The notes under the pieces are model-generated. The model was not told the DNA's origin, did not search any database, and saw only the letters and a list, made by a program, of their open reading frames with translations. The position numbers were made by a program, and so were the translations under genes. Of a stretch of DNA of 64,000 bases, positions 8,660 to 18,158 are shown in pieces. This DNA is from Pseudomonas reidholzensis (GTDB lineage Bacteria > Pseudomonadota > Gammaproteobacteria > Pseudomonadales > Pseudomonadaceae). Each line of letters opens with the position of its first letter. Positions within the stretch are counted from its first letter, which is position 1. Location of the stretch: NCBI RefSeq assembly GCF_900536025.1, contig NZ_UNOZ01000007.1:186001-250000 (forward strand), written 5' to 3'.

Positions 8660-9169
8660 TCAGTCCGCGGTCTGCTCCGCAGTGGTATCGGCGGCCGGGG
8701 CCGGGACAGCCGCTTTCGCCTTCGCGCGGTTGCGGCGGTCTTGGCCGCGTTGCCGTGCGGCTTGTTGCTTGGCATGAATCGCCTGGGCGGCGGTCACAAT
8801 GCCAGCTGGCTGACCAGTCAAGTCAAGGCGCGGCGCGTCTTCCACCATGCTTGCCCAGTAGCGAGCGCCCCGGCACCAGGTAGAGATGCCCAGCTTGAGC
8901 TGTTCACGGGTAAGCCCGAGCAGCTCAAGGTGTTGCTCGGCATCCTTGAAGATGCCCTCTTTGAGCGGCACCTTGGGGGCCGGGTTGACCGGGAAGGCCA
9001 ATGGAAAATGCTTCTGCAATGGCCAGATCGCATCCACCGCCGGATCCTTGTCCCGCGGCTTCGCCTGCGGGGCGGATTTACGCTTCAGGGGTTTGGCGCT
9101 TTCGGCCTTTACCTGCTCTTTTTCCGCCCGTAGACGGTCACGTAGCTCAGCTAGTTGTTCAAAACCCAT
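8660..9169 (-). CDS. ProQ/FinO family RNA-binding protein
   Basis: 169 aa. Residues about 35-110 form the FinO/ProQ domain: WPLQKHFPLAF, VPLKEGIFKDAEQ, LGLTREQLKLGISTWCR and RLDLTGQPAGIVT are the conserved stretches. The C-terminal tail is basic and Ala-rich (QAARQRGQDRRNRAKAKAA), as is usual for RNA chaperones that bind structured 3' ends and sRNAs. The start is ATG 9169; a GTG/ATG about 13 codons earlier is less likely. Pseudomonads carry several such proteins. Which RNAs this one binds cannot be told from sequence. Confidence 0.88.
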   Translation of the reverse strand: MGFEQLAELRDRLRAEKEQVKAESAKPLKRKSAPQAKPRDKDPAVDAIWPLQKHFPLAFPVNPAPKVPLKEGIFKDAEQHLELLGLTREQLKLGISTWCRGARYWASMVEDAPRLDLTGQPAGIVTAAQAIHAKQQAARQRGQDRRNRAKAKAAVPAPAADTTAEQTAD

Positions 9170-9637
9170 CGTTAAATTCACTGCTTCGACATTGATTGCG
9201 TGGTGCAAGGATATGCCATACCGCGCTCGAGATCAGCTGAAACAGGATGAATCGCTGTTTTTCCCGTGAACACGCCGTGACGGCTCTGGCCGAAAGCACC
9301 TGTCGCGCTCGTCCGCTTGGGCCAAAAGTGGCATCCCTTTCGAGGCCTCGGTTGGTCCTGAATGTATCTTTGGCTTGAGCTCGCTGGGGCCGCTGCGCGC
9401 CCCTTTCCGACCGGTCCGGCGCCCCGGCAAGGCCGCTCCCACAAGTTACGGCGTCGGCTTCACGGCTTGCGCGGTCCTGTGGGAGCGGCCTTGTGTCGCG
9501 AAAGGGCTGCGCAGCGGCCCCGGCGAGCTCACGCCAAGCGCAATTTCAAATCACCTTGAAGGGGCTGACCCTAAGCGGCCATCATTTGCACTGCATATAA
9601 TCCTAAGTTGCTGTACCCCTGACTCAAGGACCGAGCC
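9170..9637. other. 468-base intergenic region with a REP pair
   Basis: No gene is supported here. Open frames present are shadows without a ribosome site. The middle holds two inverted REP-type elements (listed separately). A TATAAT lies at 9596-9601, about 37 bases before the hydrolase start; no matching -35 at the right distance is obvious. Confidence 0.6.
9377..9532. repeat. Inverted pair of Pseudomonas REP elements (BIME-like)
   Basis: The left arm 9377-9444 (gagctcgctggggccgctgc ... aaggccgctcccacaag) and the right arm 9476-9532 (tgtgggagcggccttgtg ... gcagcggccccggcgagctc) are near-perfect reverse complements separated by about 30 bases. The core GGGAGCGGCCTTG is the familiar P. putida-group REP. 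Such pairs are non-coding, can stabilise mRNA 3' ends, and are moved by RAYT-type transposases encoded elsewhere. Confidence 0.85.
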
Positions 9638-10270
9638 GTGACGACTTCCCCCGAAAAGATTCTTTTCCTTCCCGGTGCGTCCGGCAACACCCAGTTCTGG
9701 CACCCGGTCGCCGAAGCCCTCGAAACGTCAGTGGCTGTGCAACACATGGGCTGGCCCGGTTTTGGCAATACGCCAGCCGATCCGAATGTCACCCGCCTGG
9801 AGCATCTAGCCGCTCTCGCGATTGCAGAAATCGACAGGCCCGTGGCGTTGGTGGCGCAATCGATGGGCGGCGTTGTCGCAGTACACATTGCACTTGAGCG
9901 CCCCGACCTGGTCACCCACCTGGTCCTCGCCGTCACCTCGGGCGGCTTGAACCTCCCGGCGTTGGGCGCCATGGACTGGCGCGCGGCGTTCGAATCAGAG
10001 AACCCGAACCTCCCACGCTGGTTCCTGGACGATCGCACCGACCTTTCTGCGCGCTTGCACGAACTGCAACTGCCGGTCCTGCTGTTGTGGGGAGGCACGG
10101 ACCCGATCAGCCCGATCTCGGTGGGTCAGCGGCTGGCGCAACTGATACCCGATACCCGGCTGGAGGTGTTTGCCGAGGCCGGCCATGACCTCGGCAGTAC
10201 TCATGCCAAAGCTGTCGCGCAACTCATCGACAACCACCTTGGCCGTGTGACGGTGTTGGAGCAGGGTTGA
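9638..10270 (+). CDS. Alpha/beta hydrolase
   Basis: 210 aa. The fold is shown by the early LFLPGASGNTQFWHP (oxyanion region) and the nucleophile elbow AQSMGG. The late Asp is in LLWGGTDPISP and the catalytic His in EAGHDLGSTH. The start is GTG 9638 with AAGGA seven bases upstream; no ATG fits. It is at the short end of the family. Substrate unknown; the convergent quinone-reductase-like gene ends 10 bases away, so no operon partner is implied. Confidence 0.83.
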   Translation: MTTSPEKILFLPGASGNTQFWHPVAEALETSVAVQHMGWPGFGNTPADPNVTRLEHLAALAIAEIDRPVALVAQSMGGVVAVHIALERPDLVTHLVLAVTSGGLNLPALGAMDWRAAFESENPNLPRWFLDDRTDLSARLHELQLPVLLLWGGTDPISPISVGQRLAQLIPDTRLEVFAEAGHDLGSTHAKAVAQLIDNHLGRVTVLEQG

Positions 10271-10280
10271 TTGCCCCGGA

Positions 10281-11291
10281 TCACGACACCTTGATGACCA
10301 CCTTGCCAAACGCGCCACGGGCCAAGTGCTGGAAGGCCAGCTGCGCATCTTCGAACGCATAGGCCTGCTCGATCACCGGGCTAATCTGGTGCTCGTTCAA
10401 GAAGGCATTCATGCGATCGAACGACGAGCGAGGCGCTACCGCGATGCCACGGATCGTGGTCTGGCGGAAGATCAGCGGCATCAAGCCCAGCGTTGTCACT
10501 TGCCCGGTCAGAAAACCGATCTGGGCGATCTTGCCGGCCGCTTTGGTCGCCAGGATCGACTGGTTCAAGCCCTCCCCTCCGGCCACATCCAGCAGCAGGT
10601 CTACACCCTTGCCGTCGGTAAGCTTGAGCACTTCTTCTTCCCAGCGCGGGAAGGTTCGGTAGTTCACCCCAGCCACTGCCCCGAGCTTTTTCACCGCCTC
10701 CAGGTTGGCATCGCTGCTGGAGGTGACGATCACCTTGGCGCCTAGGGCGGTTGCAAGCTGCACGGCGAAAATCGAGACACCCCCCGTACCTTGCACCAGC
10801 ACCGTCTGACCGGGTTGGATCTGGCCGTAATCGACCAGCGAGTACCACGCTGTCAGCGCGGCGATCGGCAAGGTCGAGGCTTCTTCGTCAGACATCTTGT
10901 CTGGCGTACGCACCGCGCTGTCTTCATGGATGATCATGTATTCGGCCAAGCCACCCGGCAGCGGCATGCCGAAGCAGTACGCAGGCTCGTCCGGGCCCGG
11001 CTCGCCGTCGATCCAGCGCGAGTACAAATGCGAGCTGACGCGGTCACCCAGCTTGTACCGGCTTACGCCATCACCCACTGCCACCACGGTGCCCGACGCA
11101 TCGCTGACCGGGATCAGTGGCTTTGGCACGAGGTGCGGTTCGTAGAACCCCTCGACGATGGCTTTGTCGCGGAAGTTAAGCGATACCGCGCCGATCTTGA
11201 CCAGCAGTTCGCCTGCCTTGGGTACCGGGGTGGGTGTTTCTCCGAGTGCCAGATTGTCGAGACCGAAATCGTGCAGAAGCCATGCTTTCAT
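10281..11291 (-). CDS. Zinc-type/medium-chain alcohol dehydrogenase, quinone reductase-like
   Basis: 336 aa, a medium-chain dehydrogenase/reductase. The GroES-like domain opens with MKAWLLHDFGLDNLALGE and includes SLNFRDKAIVEGFY. The nucleotide-binding segment is VLVQGTGGVSIFAVQLATALGAKVIVTSSS. The usual catalytic-zinc cysteine is not obvious, which fits the quinone oxidoreductase (QOR, CurA-type) branch that reduces enones or quinones with NADPH. The ATG at 11291 has CTGGAG eight bases upstream. A LysR gene lies divergently 163 bases away and is the likely regulator. Confidence 0.85.
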   Translation of the reverse strand: MKAWLLHDFGLDNLALGETPTPVPKAGELLVKIGAVSLNFRDKAIVEGFYEPHLVPKPLIPVSDASGTVVAVGDGVSRYKLGDRVSSHLYSRWIDGEPGPDEPAYCFGMPLPGGLAEYMIIHEDSAVRTPDKMSDEEASTLPIAALTAWYSLVDYGQIQPGQTVLVQGTGGVSIFAVQLATALGAKVIVTSSSDANLEAVKKLGAVAGVNYRTFPRWEEEVLKLTDGKGVDLLLDVAGGEGLNQSILATKAAGKIAQIGFLTGQVTTLGLMPLIFRQTTIRGIAVAPRSSFDRMNAFLNEHQISPVIEQAYAFEDAQLAFQHLARGAFGKVVIKVS

Positions 11292-11454
11292 GTGCCTATC
11301 TCCAGGGGGGTAGCAAATCAACTGGCGACAGTTTTGCTCAAGGACAGGACACGATAAATGCCCGACCAGGCACAGGATTGTTATGCTAGAAAGCAACAAT
11401 AAAACAACTCAATGCCCAGCAGACTGAAACAAACCAGCGTAGAAAGGGAGCGCT

Positions 11455-12369
11455 ATGGAGCTACTCCAATCCATGCAAGTGTTCGCCCGCGTGGCCGATC
11501 TCGGCAGCTTCACGCGTGCCGCGGACGCCCTGCAGATAGGCCGCCCGCAGGTGACCCGAGCCATCCAGGCGCTGGAAGCCTCACTCGGTGTTCGGCTGTT
11601 CCAGCGCACCACGCGCACGGTTCGGCTGACGTCCGAGGGCGAACGTTTCTACCAGCGTGTGAGTGCAATTCTGGGTGATGTCGCTGAGGCCACGTCGATG
11701 TTTGGTGTCGCTGGCTCGACACTGCGTGGGCGTTTACGCGTCGACATCCCGACCGCATTTTCGCAGCCTGGGCTCATCCAGGGCCTGAAGGATTTTACCG
11801 CGCGCTATCCGGCCGTCGAACTCGCACTCGGCGTCACGGACAGAACGGTTGATCTGGTTGCCGAGGGTGTCGATTGCGTACTGCGCATTGGTGAGCTGCC
11901 CGACTCCAGCCTGATCGCTCGGCGTATCGGTCAGGCCACGATGGTGACATGCGCAGCCCCCCGCTACCTTCAAGAGCACGGTGAACCGAAAACGCTGGAG
12001 GACTTGAATACGCACCCCGGCATCACGTTCTTGTCCGGTCAAAACCAACGCCCGCTGCCGTGGCAGTTCATGCAGGGCGGTAGCGAACAAAGCTACATCA
12101 GTCGACAGGGCATCACGGTCAACGAATCCAACGCCTACGTGGAATGCGGGGTTGCCGGATTCGGCATTCTTCAGGCGCCGGGGATTACCCTCGATCGCTT
12201 TTTGGCGGAGGGCTCACTGGTCGAAATTCTGCAGCCGTTCCGCCCTCAGGCTCGCCCCGTCTCGGTCCTGTACCCGAGTAAGTCTCACCTGGCACCCCAG
12301 GTGGCGGTGTTTGTCGACTGGGTGCGTGAACAGCTCCCGCTGATCTATGACCGCTGGTTGGAGCACTAG
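11455..12369 (+). CDS. LysR family transcriptional regulator (CrgA-like)
   Basis: 304 aa with ATG 11455 and an AAGGGAG ribosome site. The HTH is in residues about 3-62 (LQSMQVFARVADLGSFTRAA, RPQVTRAIQALEASLGVRLF). The effector domain has VDCVLRIGELPDSSLIARRI, typical of regulators next to oxidoreductases. It is divergent from the quinone-reductase-like gene and probably controls it. Inducer unknown. Confidence 0.9.
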   Translation: MELLQSMQVFARVADLGSFTRAADALQIGRPQVTRAIQALEASLGVRLFQRTTRTVRLTSEGERFYQRVSAILGDVAEATSMFGVAGSTLRGRLRVDIPTAFSQPGLIQGLKDFTARYPAVELALGVTDRTVDLVAEGVDCVLRIGELPDSSLIARRIGQATMVTCAAPRYLQEHGEPKTLEDLNTHPGITFLSGQNQRPLPWQFMQGGSEQSYISRQGITVNESNAYVECGVAGFGILQAPGITLDRFLAEGSLVEILQPFRPQARPVSVLYPSKSHLAPQVAVFVDWVREQLPLIYDRWLEH

Positions 12370-12567
12370 CGGTGCTTGCGGCCCGCCTGCCGAGCTGCAG
12401 GATCGAACCAGAGCGTGTGCTTTGTCTAAGAGGCTGGCAGCAGATTGACGACCCGGAGGGCGGCCCGGCATCACGTAATGCCAAGCACCAGAACTCCTGG
12501 AGCGCAGATTTAGCGTCGGGATTGATACCCACGCACCTGCCAGCTTTATCAGGAATAACCGACCTTC

Positions 12568-13207
12568 TCACATCTCCTCGATTTGCCGGTGTATAGCGAT
12601 TAGATCCGGCAGAAACTTCAGGCAATGAGCGGTAAAAAACTCTCGGGATTTATTGATCCGGTACCTATCGAGCAAGCAGTGCAAGGCCTGCTCCAGCTTT
12701 GAATAGTTTGTAGTTTCCAGCTGACTGACGACCGTGAAGCGAAATGGCACCCCGGTCGTATAGAGCTGGGTGATGCGCTTGTCTACGGGGCCGGTGGTGA
12801 TCCCAATCTTGACTATCTCGACCTGGTCAGCGGTATAGAGACCGGTAGAGAGTACGTATAACGTGCCAATCCGCCTCCAACTTGGCAAGGTCTTCCCCCT
12901 CGATGAATTCATCGTCCTTGATCTCGACTGAGGCCGCGTCCGCCAAGAGCGTCATTAAGTGAGGTTTACGACTCTTATCTGCAGCGATGTCTGATGCGCC
13001 TCTGCAAGCCAGATAAATTCGAGCCAGAACCGCATGGTCCACGTCCTTGTAGTTTCCTGCCGCGACATTCTTGAGATGGCTTGCGGTGCCGACGTGCTGG
13101 GGGTATTCAACCTTCACGATCTCTCGGATCTGCTGGGGTGTTAGTCCCTCCGGGCGCTGGCGAAGAATCTCGCGCACTACATCGGTGAAGCTGAGTTCGT
13201 TCTGCAT
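12568..13207 (-). pseudogene. Frameshifted HARE-HTH / GIY-YIG (T5orf172, MUG113) protein
   Basis: Two overlapping frames make one protein. The 5' part (13207 down to about 12870) starts MQNELSFTDVVREILRQRPE, a HARE-type HTH, and runs to GEDLAKLEA. The 3' part, in the other frame, runs on as IGTLYVLSTGLYTADQ, EIVKIGITTGPVDKRI and NKSREFFTAHCL, the T5orf172/MUG113 version of the GIY-YIG fold. Removing one C from the CC at 12871-12872 (plus strand) joins KLEA to IGTLYVLS seamlessly. As given, the first frame stops at 12827 after a short wrong tail. This is either a recent inactivating insertion or a sequencing error. Such proteins are often linked to defence or phage loci. Confidence 0.75.
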
Positions 13208-13364
13208 CTTCAGTCCTGGAAAAATGCTGCGTTACGTTAGGATCCCGAGCGCGTCGGGGACAAGAAGCTCATGTGCGCTGTAGCACGGCGCGGTCCGCAG
13301 CAGCAACCGATTGAGCGCCAATCCGCCAACGATGGACACTTTTCTTTGCGGGCTGCCAGCCCTC

Positions 13365-14375
13365 TCAGCCATTGAGCCGTCGCCACTCACCGGGCGACAC
13401 CTTCTCGTACTGCCGAAAAGCCCGGTGATAAGAGGTGACGTCCTGGTAGCCGAGCAGATACGCCACCTCTTTGAGTTCAAGGGACTGATCAGCCAGCAGC
13501 TGAAAACCCACTTCGCGCCTGGCCTCGTTGAGCAGTTCGCTGAACGTTGTACCGTGCGACGCCAAGCGACGTTGCAACGTCCGCTCGCTCTGCAACAGCG
13601 TCCGTGCGAGCTGTTGCACACTCGGCCGCCCGCCTGCCAGCGCGCGCTTCAATACGCCGATGACCTGCTCCCGGAACCCCACGGGCGCTTCGATCTCTTG
13701 TACGGCGGCTGTCAGGCCGGGGGTCATGAAGTGCAGCACTTCCGGATTGTGGCCATTGAACGGCAGGTCGATGTCGGCCGTGCTCAGTATCAACTGGTCA
13801 TGGGCTGCGCCGTAGCGAATCGCGCAGCCGAAATAACCCGCATGGGTATCCAGTGTCTGCCGCGGGCGTCTCAAGCGCAGCGCCAGGGGCACCAGGTGTT
13901 TGCCGGTGCCTCGGCGGCCTAGCTCGAGTATCAAGGCAAAACAGGCCTCCACCGAAAGATACGGTTCCGGGCCGGTGCCGGCGGGCCACTGGATGGTCAA
14001 TGACACCGTGCCGTTGCGCTCGTCCACGCAAAGGCGGTCGGGACTGCACAGGCGCTTGAAGCGCGACAACCTCGCCAGCCCATCGCGAAAGTCGGCTGCA
14101 TATAACGCCGCCAGGAACGCCAGTTTGTGTTTGGCAGTGGGCGTGTCGCGGACCATCTTGATGGCGAACGCCGGGTCTGCAGACAGCGCCTCGATGGCGT
14201 TCCAGACGGCGAACAGCTCACCCGTACTGACCATGGCTGCTTCGTTGAGATGAAGGTCGCGGGGCAGTCGAGCGTGTTGTTGAATCGACGAAGGACTGAG
14301 CCCCAGTTGCTCGACCGCCTGCCAGAATGCTCGGGGTAACTTGCACCGCTCGGTGCCGGTCTGGGGGTGGGGCAT
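13365..14375 (-). CDS. AraC family regulator (OruR/arabinose-binding-domain type)
   Basis: 336 aa. Residues about 20-210 form the Arabinose_bd-type sensor domain (FWQAVEQLGLSPSSI, HKLAFLAALYAADFRDGL). The C-terminal AraC double HTH includes TLLQSERTLQRRLASHGTTF and AYLLGYQDVTSYHRAFRQYE. Regulators of this build (OruR, MmsR, ArgR-like) sense small metabolites. The gene is divergent from the GST-methyltransferase pair and is the natural candidate to control it. The ATG at 14375 is assumed, since it is the first in frame. Confidence 0.88.
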   Translation of the reverse strand: MPHPQTGTERCKLPRAFWQAVEQLGLSPSSIQQHARLPRDLHLNEAAMVSTGELFAVWNAIEALSADPAFAIKMVRDTPTAKHKLAFLAALYAADFRDGLARLSRFKRLCSPDRLCVDERNGTVSLTIQWPAGTGPEPYLSVEACFALILELGRRGTGKHLVPLALRLRRPRQTLDTHAGYFGCAIRYGAAHDQLILSTADIDLPFNGHNPEVLHFMTPGLTAAVQEIEAPVGFREQVIGVLKRALAGGRPSVQQLARTLLQSERTLQRRLASHGTTFSELLNEARREVGFQLLADQSLELKEVAYLLGYQDVTSYHRAFRQYEKVSPGEWRRLNG

Positions 14376-14528
14376 GTCGATACTCCGCGCCGCCGGTGCG
14401 CGGCAGTGCCTGATGCAGCGCCGCGTTGGTGGCGCACTTCGCTAGTGTTTTGGCGTAAACCGCCCACGGCCGGATGCCGCTTCGCGCTTACCCTTGTCGG
14501 CACCGAATTGAGCTCAAAGGTGCTCCCG

Positions 14529-15206
14529 ATGACGATGACGTTCTATACCAACCCCAACTCTCGCGGCCGCATGGTGCGCTGGATGCTTGAAGAAATCGGC
14601 TGCCCGTATGACACGGTCATTCTGGATTACCAGCCCAGCAGCGAGGCTGACCGCTGGGGGGGTGCGGCCCTGGCTGTGCCGGCGATGGACGACCCTGCTG
14701 ATCCACGGGTTGGCTTTTTCCGCGATGTGAACCCGATGGCAAAGGTCCCTGCGCTGGTGCACAACGGGCAAACCATAACAGAAACCGCCGCCATCTGTGC
14801 GTACCTGGCGGAGGCGTTTCCCCACGCTGGGTTGGCGCCTGAGGCCGCGGAACGGGCAGCCTATTACCGTTGCCTGTTTTTTGCCGCGGGGCCTCTGGAG
14901 CAGGCGGTGACAAACCACCGCGCCGGTTTCCAGCCGACGGCGGATCAGGAGTTTTTCTTGGGTTACGGAAGCTACGCGCGTACCGTGGATCAACTCGAAC
15001 GCGCCGTGCTGGCGCATCCGTACGTTGCCGGTGAGCGCTTCACCGCTGCCGACGTCTATGTCGGCTCGCACATCGGCTGGGGGCTTGGCCTGCAAACCTT
15101 GCCGCCCAGGCCGGCGTTTCTCGCCTACGCGGAAAAGTTGATGAGCCGCGACGCCTTTAAACGTGCGGTGACAAAGGATGAGATGCTGCTCAATGAGGCT
15201 GTGTAA
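14529..15206 (+). CDS. Glutathione S-transferase family protein
   Basis: 225 aa. The thioredoxin-like N-terminal domain is seen in MTFYTNPNSRGRMVRWMLEE, then NPMAKVPALVHNGQTITET (cis-Pro and the glutathione-binding ET). The all-helical C-terminal domain holds AGERFTAADVYVGSH. The ATG 14529 follows AAAGG by eight bases. An insertion of about 20 residues (SSEADRWGGAALAVPAMDDP) between beta strand 2 and the cis-Pro segment is longer than usual. The stop TAA shares one base with the ATG of the methyltransferase, so the two are translated together. Substrate unknown. Confidence 0.88.
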   Translation: MTMTFYTNPNSRGRMVRWMLEEIGCPYDTVILDYQPSSEADRWGGAALAVPAMDDPADPRVGFFRDVNPMAKVPALVHNGQTITETAAICAYLAEAFPHAGLAPEAAERAAYYRCLFFAAGPLEQAVTNHRAGFQPTADQEFFLGYGSYARTVDQLERAVLAHPYVAGERFTAADVYVGSHIGWGLGLQTLPPRPAFLAYAEKLMSRDAFKRAVTKDEMLLNEAV

Positions 15207-15958
15207 TGTCGAACACGATACCGGATGTCACCACCCGTTTGCTCACCGACGCGGGGATCGTACCAGGGATGCGCGTCCTGGACGTGGGCTGCGGTTCGGG
15301 TGAGGTTTCTTTGCTGTTGTGCGGCCTGGTGGGGAGGGACGGAGAGGTCGTCGGGGTCGATCATGACGCCCGCGCCATTGCCCTCGCCCGCCAGCGCAGT
15401 GCAACGCAAGACCACCCTGCCCTGACCTTTGCGCAGTGCGATCTGCTAGAGCTGCCGGACACTCTCGGTACGTTTGACGCCATCGTCGGTCGGCGCGTCC
15501 TCATGTATCAGCAGGATGCGGTAGCAACGGTCCGTGCGCTGTCGAAGTCTTTGCGGCCCCGTGGCATCGTTGCCTTTCAGGAACACGACACGACGATGGC
15601 ACCCGCCTGCCTCGACCCCTTCCCTCTGCATCAGAAAGCGCAGGCCTGGATACAAGCAATGATTGCGCGTGAAGGGGCCGACCTGCACATCGGTTTCAAC
15701 CTGCACCGCATTTTTACCCGAGCAGGCCTCGCCGTTGAAACCGTGCGGGCCGACTGCCTGGTACAAACCCCTGATACGCCTTCAGGGCTGGGCAGCATTG
15801 TTCGAGCCTGCTTGCCGCGGATCATTGCACTGGGGGTAGCGAGTGCAGATGATGTCGAAATCGAAACACTGCAAGCGCGCCTGGACCTGGAGCGATCAAG
15901 CTCTCCTGGCATCTATATCGGCGACGTGATCTTTACCAGCTGGGCGCGAAAAGCCTGA
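15206..15958 (+). CDS. Class I SAM-dependent methyltransferase
   Basis: 250 aa. The SAM site is VLDVGCGSGEVSLLL near residues 25-39, followed by the acidic loop VVGVDHDARAIALA and motif VGRRVLMYQQD. It lies in the UbiE/Methyltransf_11 superfamily. It starts one base inside the GST stop codon and so is probably made with it. Together they could modify and conjugate the same xenobiotic, an inference from coupling only. Confidence 0.85.
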   Translation: MSNTIPDVTTRLLTDAGIVPGMRVLDVGCGSGEVSLLLCGLVGRDGEVVGVDHDARAIALARQRSATQDHPALTFAQCDLLELPDTLGTFDAIVGRRVLMYQQDAVATVRALSKSLRPRGIVAFQEHDTTMAPACLDPFPLHQKAQAWIQAMIAREGADLHIGFNLHRIFTRAGLAVETVRADCLVQTPDTPSGLGSIVRACLPRIIALGVASADDVEIETLQARLDLERSSSPGIYIGDVIFTSWARKA

Positions 15959-16016
15959 CCCACAATGGGCGTCGCGCTCCGCCGCTGGCTAATGCCAGCG
16001 GGTGATGGACCAGGTC

Positions 16017-16523
16017 TCAGGGCGTGCGGGCGTCCGAGACCCGTGCGGTGCGAATGAAAAGCGCGTGGATCTTTTCCCAAAAATTCCCCCCGAGCACGAA
16101 GAAACTGCCAATCAACATGACATCACCCAGCACTTGAACTTGCCAGAGGTTTGGCCTCAGACCGGGCCAAAAGGTATCGATGTACGGCTCGAGAAAAGCA
16201 GAGAGCAAGGGCAAGCAGAACATGACGATGCCAATCCGATGCCGAACCGGGCCCACGTCGTTGTCCAGCGCCGGCACAAGCCCCGACACGTAACCGAAAA
16301 CGCTGCGCTTGAGCTGCTGGAAACCTGCCTTGCCCATGACCGCGATGACGAGAATCAGCAGGACTTTGTTGCTGATAAACAACACCCCGGTGAGCGCAGC
16401 GATCTTTGAACCCGGCACGTCGAGCGCCGCCGCGACCGGTACCATCAGCCAGGAGCCCAGCATCAGGCCTATAATCGCGATGCCCAGTTTGAAGCGCCAA
16501 CTCGCGGTGTGCGGTGCATTCAT
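16017..16523 (-). CDS. Transporter-suffix-domain membrane protein
   Basis: 168 aa with four predicted membrane helices: residues ~12-34 (LGIAIIGLMLGSWLMVPVAA), ~43-65, ~98-115 and ~128-148. It resembles the small 'transporter suffix' proteins, whose domain also occurs fused behind MFS carriers. Function unknown. It stands alone, convergent with the methyltransferase and divergent from the pump operon. Confidence 0.75.
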   Translation of the reverse strand: MNAPHTASWRFKLGIAIIGLMLGSWLMVPVAAALDVPGSKIAALTGVLFISNKVLLILVIAVMGKAGFQQLKRSVFGYVSGLVPALDNDVGPVRHRIGIVMFCLPLLSAFLEPYIDTFWPGLRPNLWQVQVLGDVMLIGSFFVLGGNFWEKIHALFIRTARVSDARTP

Positions 16524-16637
16524 GGCGTTGTCCCTTTATGACGGGTCGTAGCACGTGCGAAGGTGCCTGAGAGCTTAGCAGTCTGTGGCCGATCAGGGCG
16601 TCTATGCTGCTGTGATATTGCTTGATGGGACCCCCCC

Positions 16638-18152
16638 ATGCACCTGACGCGCTCGGGCCAACTGTTGGTGTTTGGGCTGCTCGGCTTGAGCGGCTGCGTG
16701 CGCCTGGGGCCGGACTTTCAATCACCGCGGCAAGCCTGGCCCGAGCACTGGACCACCCCTGCCCTCGAGCACGCCAGCCAGCGCGCCCAAACCCCGGATT
16801 TTGCTCAATGGTGGCAAGTGTTCGACGATCGGCTGCTCGAGCGTCTGATCGCCCTGGCCGATGCCAACAATGCCGACCTGAAGATTGCCGGTCTGCGCGT
16901 AATCGAGGCACGCGCCCAACTGGGTATCGCCCAAAGCGGGCGCTACCCGCAAGTGCAGCAAGCCAGCGCCGACAGCGTGTACTTCGACCGAAGGCAATAC
17001 GGCGGCAGTAATCCGCAGAATCGCCATTTCTGGCAATACAGTGCCGGCTTTGACATTGGCTGGGAGCTGGACTTCTGGGGGCGTTTCAGTCGCGCCATCG
17101 AATCAGCCGATGCCCGATACTTCGCCACCCAGGCCAATTACCAGGACGTGCTGGTGCTGCTGCACGCTCAACTGGCTGAAACCTACTTTGCACTGCGGAC
17201 CAGCGAAGCCCGTTTGCGCGTGGCCCAGCAAAACGCCCAACAGCAAAAGCGCAACTTCGAGATCACCGAGAAGCTGTTCAACAGTGGCCAGCAGGCAGAG
17301 CTCGACCTGCAGCAAGCCAAAACCCAATACCTGGGCACCCTCAGTACCCTTCCTGATTTTGAAGATCAGGTCCTGCGGACCCGCAATGCACTGGCGGCGT
17401 TGATCGGGCAGCCGCCCGGTGCGCTGCCGCCGCTGGCCGAAAACCAAGGGATGATCCCGCTGGTGCAGCGCACGGTGCTGCAGGACATACCGGCCAACCT
17501 GCTGCTGCGCAGGCCCGATGTGCGCGCGGCTGAACTCGAGGTCGCGTCCCAGTCGGCACTGATCGGAGTCGCCGAATCCGATTTCTACCCCTCGCTGAGC
17601 TTGCTCGGCAGCATCGTCTGGTCGACCGACACGCTCAGTGGCACGCCCAGGAGCCTGGACCTGGTCGGTGGCCCGAGCCTGCGCTGGAACCTGTTCGACC
17701 ACGGCCAGATCCGTAACAACGTGCGCGTCCAGGACGTGCGGTTGCAACAGTTGATCGAAGCGTACCGGGACAAGGTTCGCCAAGCGGCACGCGAAGCCGA
17801 TGACGCCGCCAATGGGCTGCTCAAATCCCTCGAGCGCGAGGCCATCCTGGGAGAGGCGGAGGTCGCTGCCAAGCGCGCACTGGTGCTGGCCAGCGCTCAG
17901 TATCGTGAAGGCTACTCGGACTTCCAGCGGGTGCTCGACGCGCAACGCGCATTGCTCCAGCAACAGGACAATTACCTGGTCAGCCGGAGCAACGCCGTGA
18001 GTAATCTGATCGCCCTGTACAAAGCGCTGGGCGGCGGTTGGTACAGCACCCGAGCGACCGTCGACCGAGCCACTCGCCAGCAAATGGAACAACGCACGGA
18101 TTGGGGCGAGTCGCTGGATGATCCCGCCGCAGCGACACCCGAGAAAAGGTGA
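16638..18152 (+). CDS. Outer membrane efflux channel (OprM/NodT family lipoprotein)
   Basis: 504 aa. A lipoprotein signal ends at LSGC (Cys near residue 20), and the mature start VRLGPDFQSP is typical of the RND/EmrAB-type channels. Two OEP repeats follow: ELDFWGRFSRAIESADA in the first, LRRPDVRAAELEVASQSALIG and WNLFDHGQIRNNV in the second. It forms the trimeric outer-membrane tunnel of the tripartite pump encoded with the next two genes. The adaptor gene starts six bases after its stop. The ATG at 16638 follows a G/C-rich leader, with GGGA about 11 bases upstream. Confidence 0.9.
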   Translation: MHLTRSGQLLVFGLLGLSGCVRLGPDFQSPRQAWPEHWTTPALEHASQRAQTPDFAQWWQVFDDRLLERLIALADANNADLKIAGLRVIEARAQLGIAQSGRYPQVQQASADSVYFDRRQYGGSNPQNRHFWQYSAGFDIGWELDFWGRFSRAIESADARYFATQANYQDVLVLLHAQLAETYFALRTSEARLRVAQQNAQQQKRNFEITEKLFNSGQQAELDLQQAKTQYLGTLSTLPDFEDQVLRTRNALAALIGQPPGALPPLAENQGMIPLVQRTVLQDIPANLLLRRPDVRAAELEVASQSALIGVAESDFYPSLSLLGSIVWSTDTLSGTPRSLDLVGGPSLRWNLFDHGQIRNNVRVQDVRLQQLIEAYRDKVRQAAREADDAANGLLKSLEREAILGEAEVAAKRALVLASAQYREGYSDFQRVLDAQRALLQQQDNYLVSRSNAVSNLIALYKALGGGWYSTRATVDRATRQQMEQRTDWGESLDDPAAATPEKR

Positions 18153-18158
18153 TCAATC

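Noticed and set aside
7158..9169. Toxin-immunity locus next to the MFS gene
   Set aside because: The DUF7256-like module hints at it, but no toxin, VgrG, Rhs or PAAR gene is near, and the neighbour is a ProQ-family RNA chaperone.
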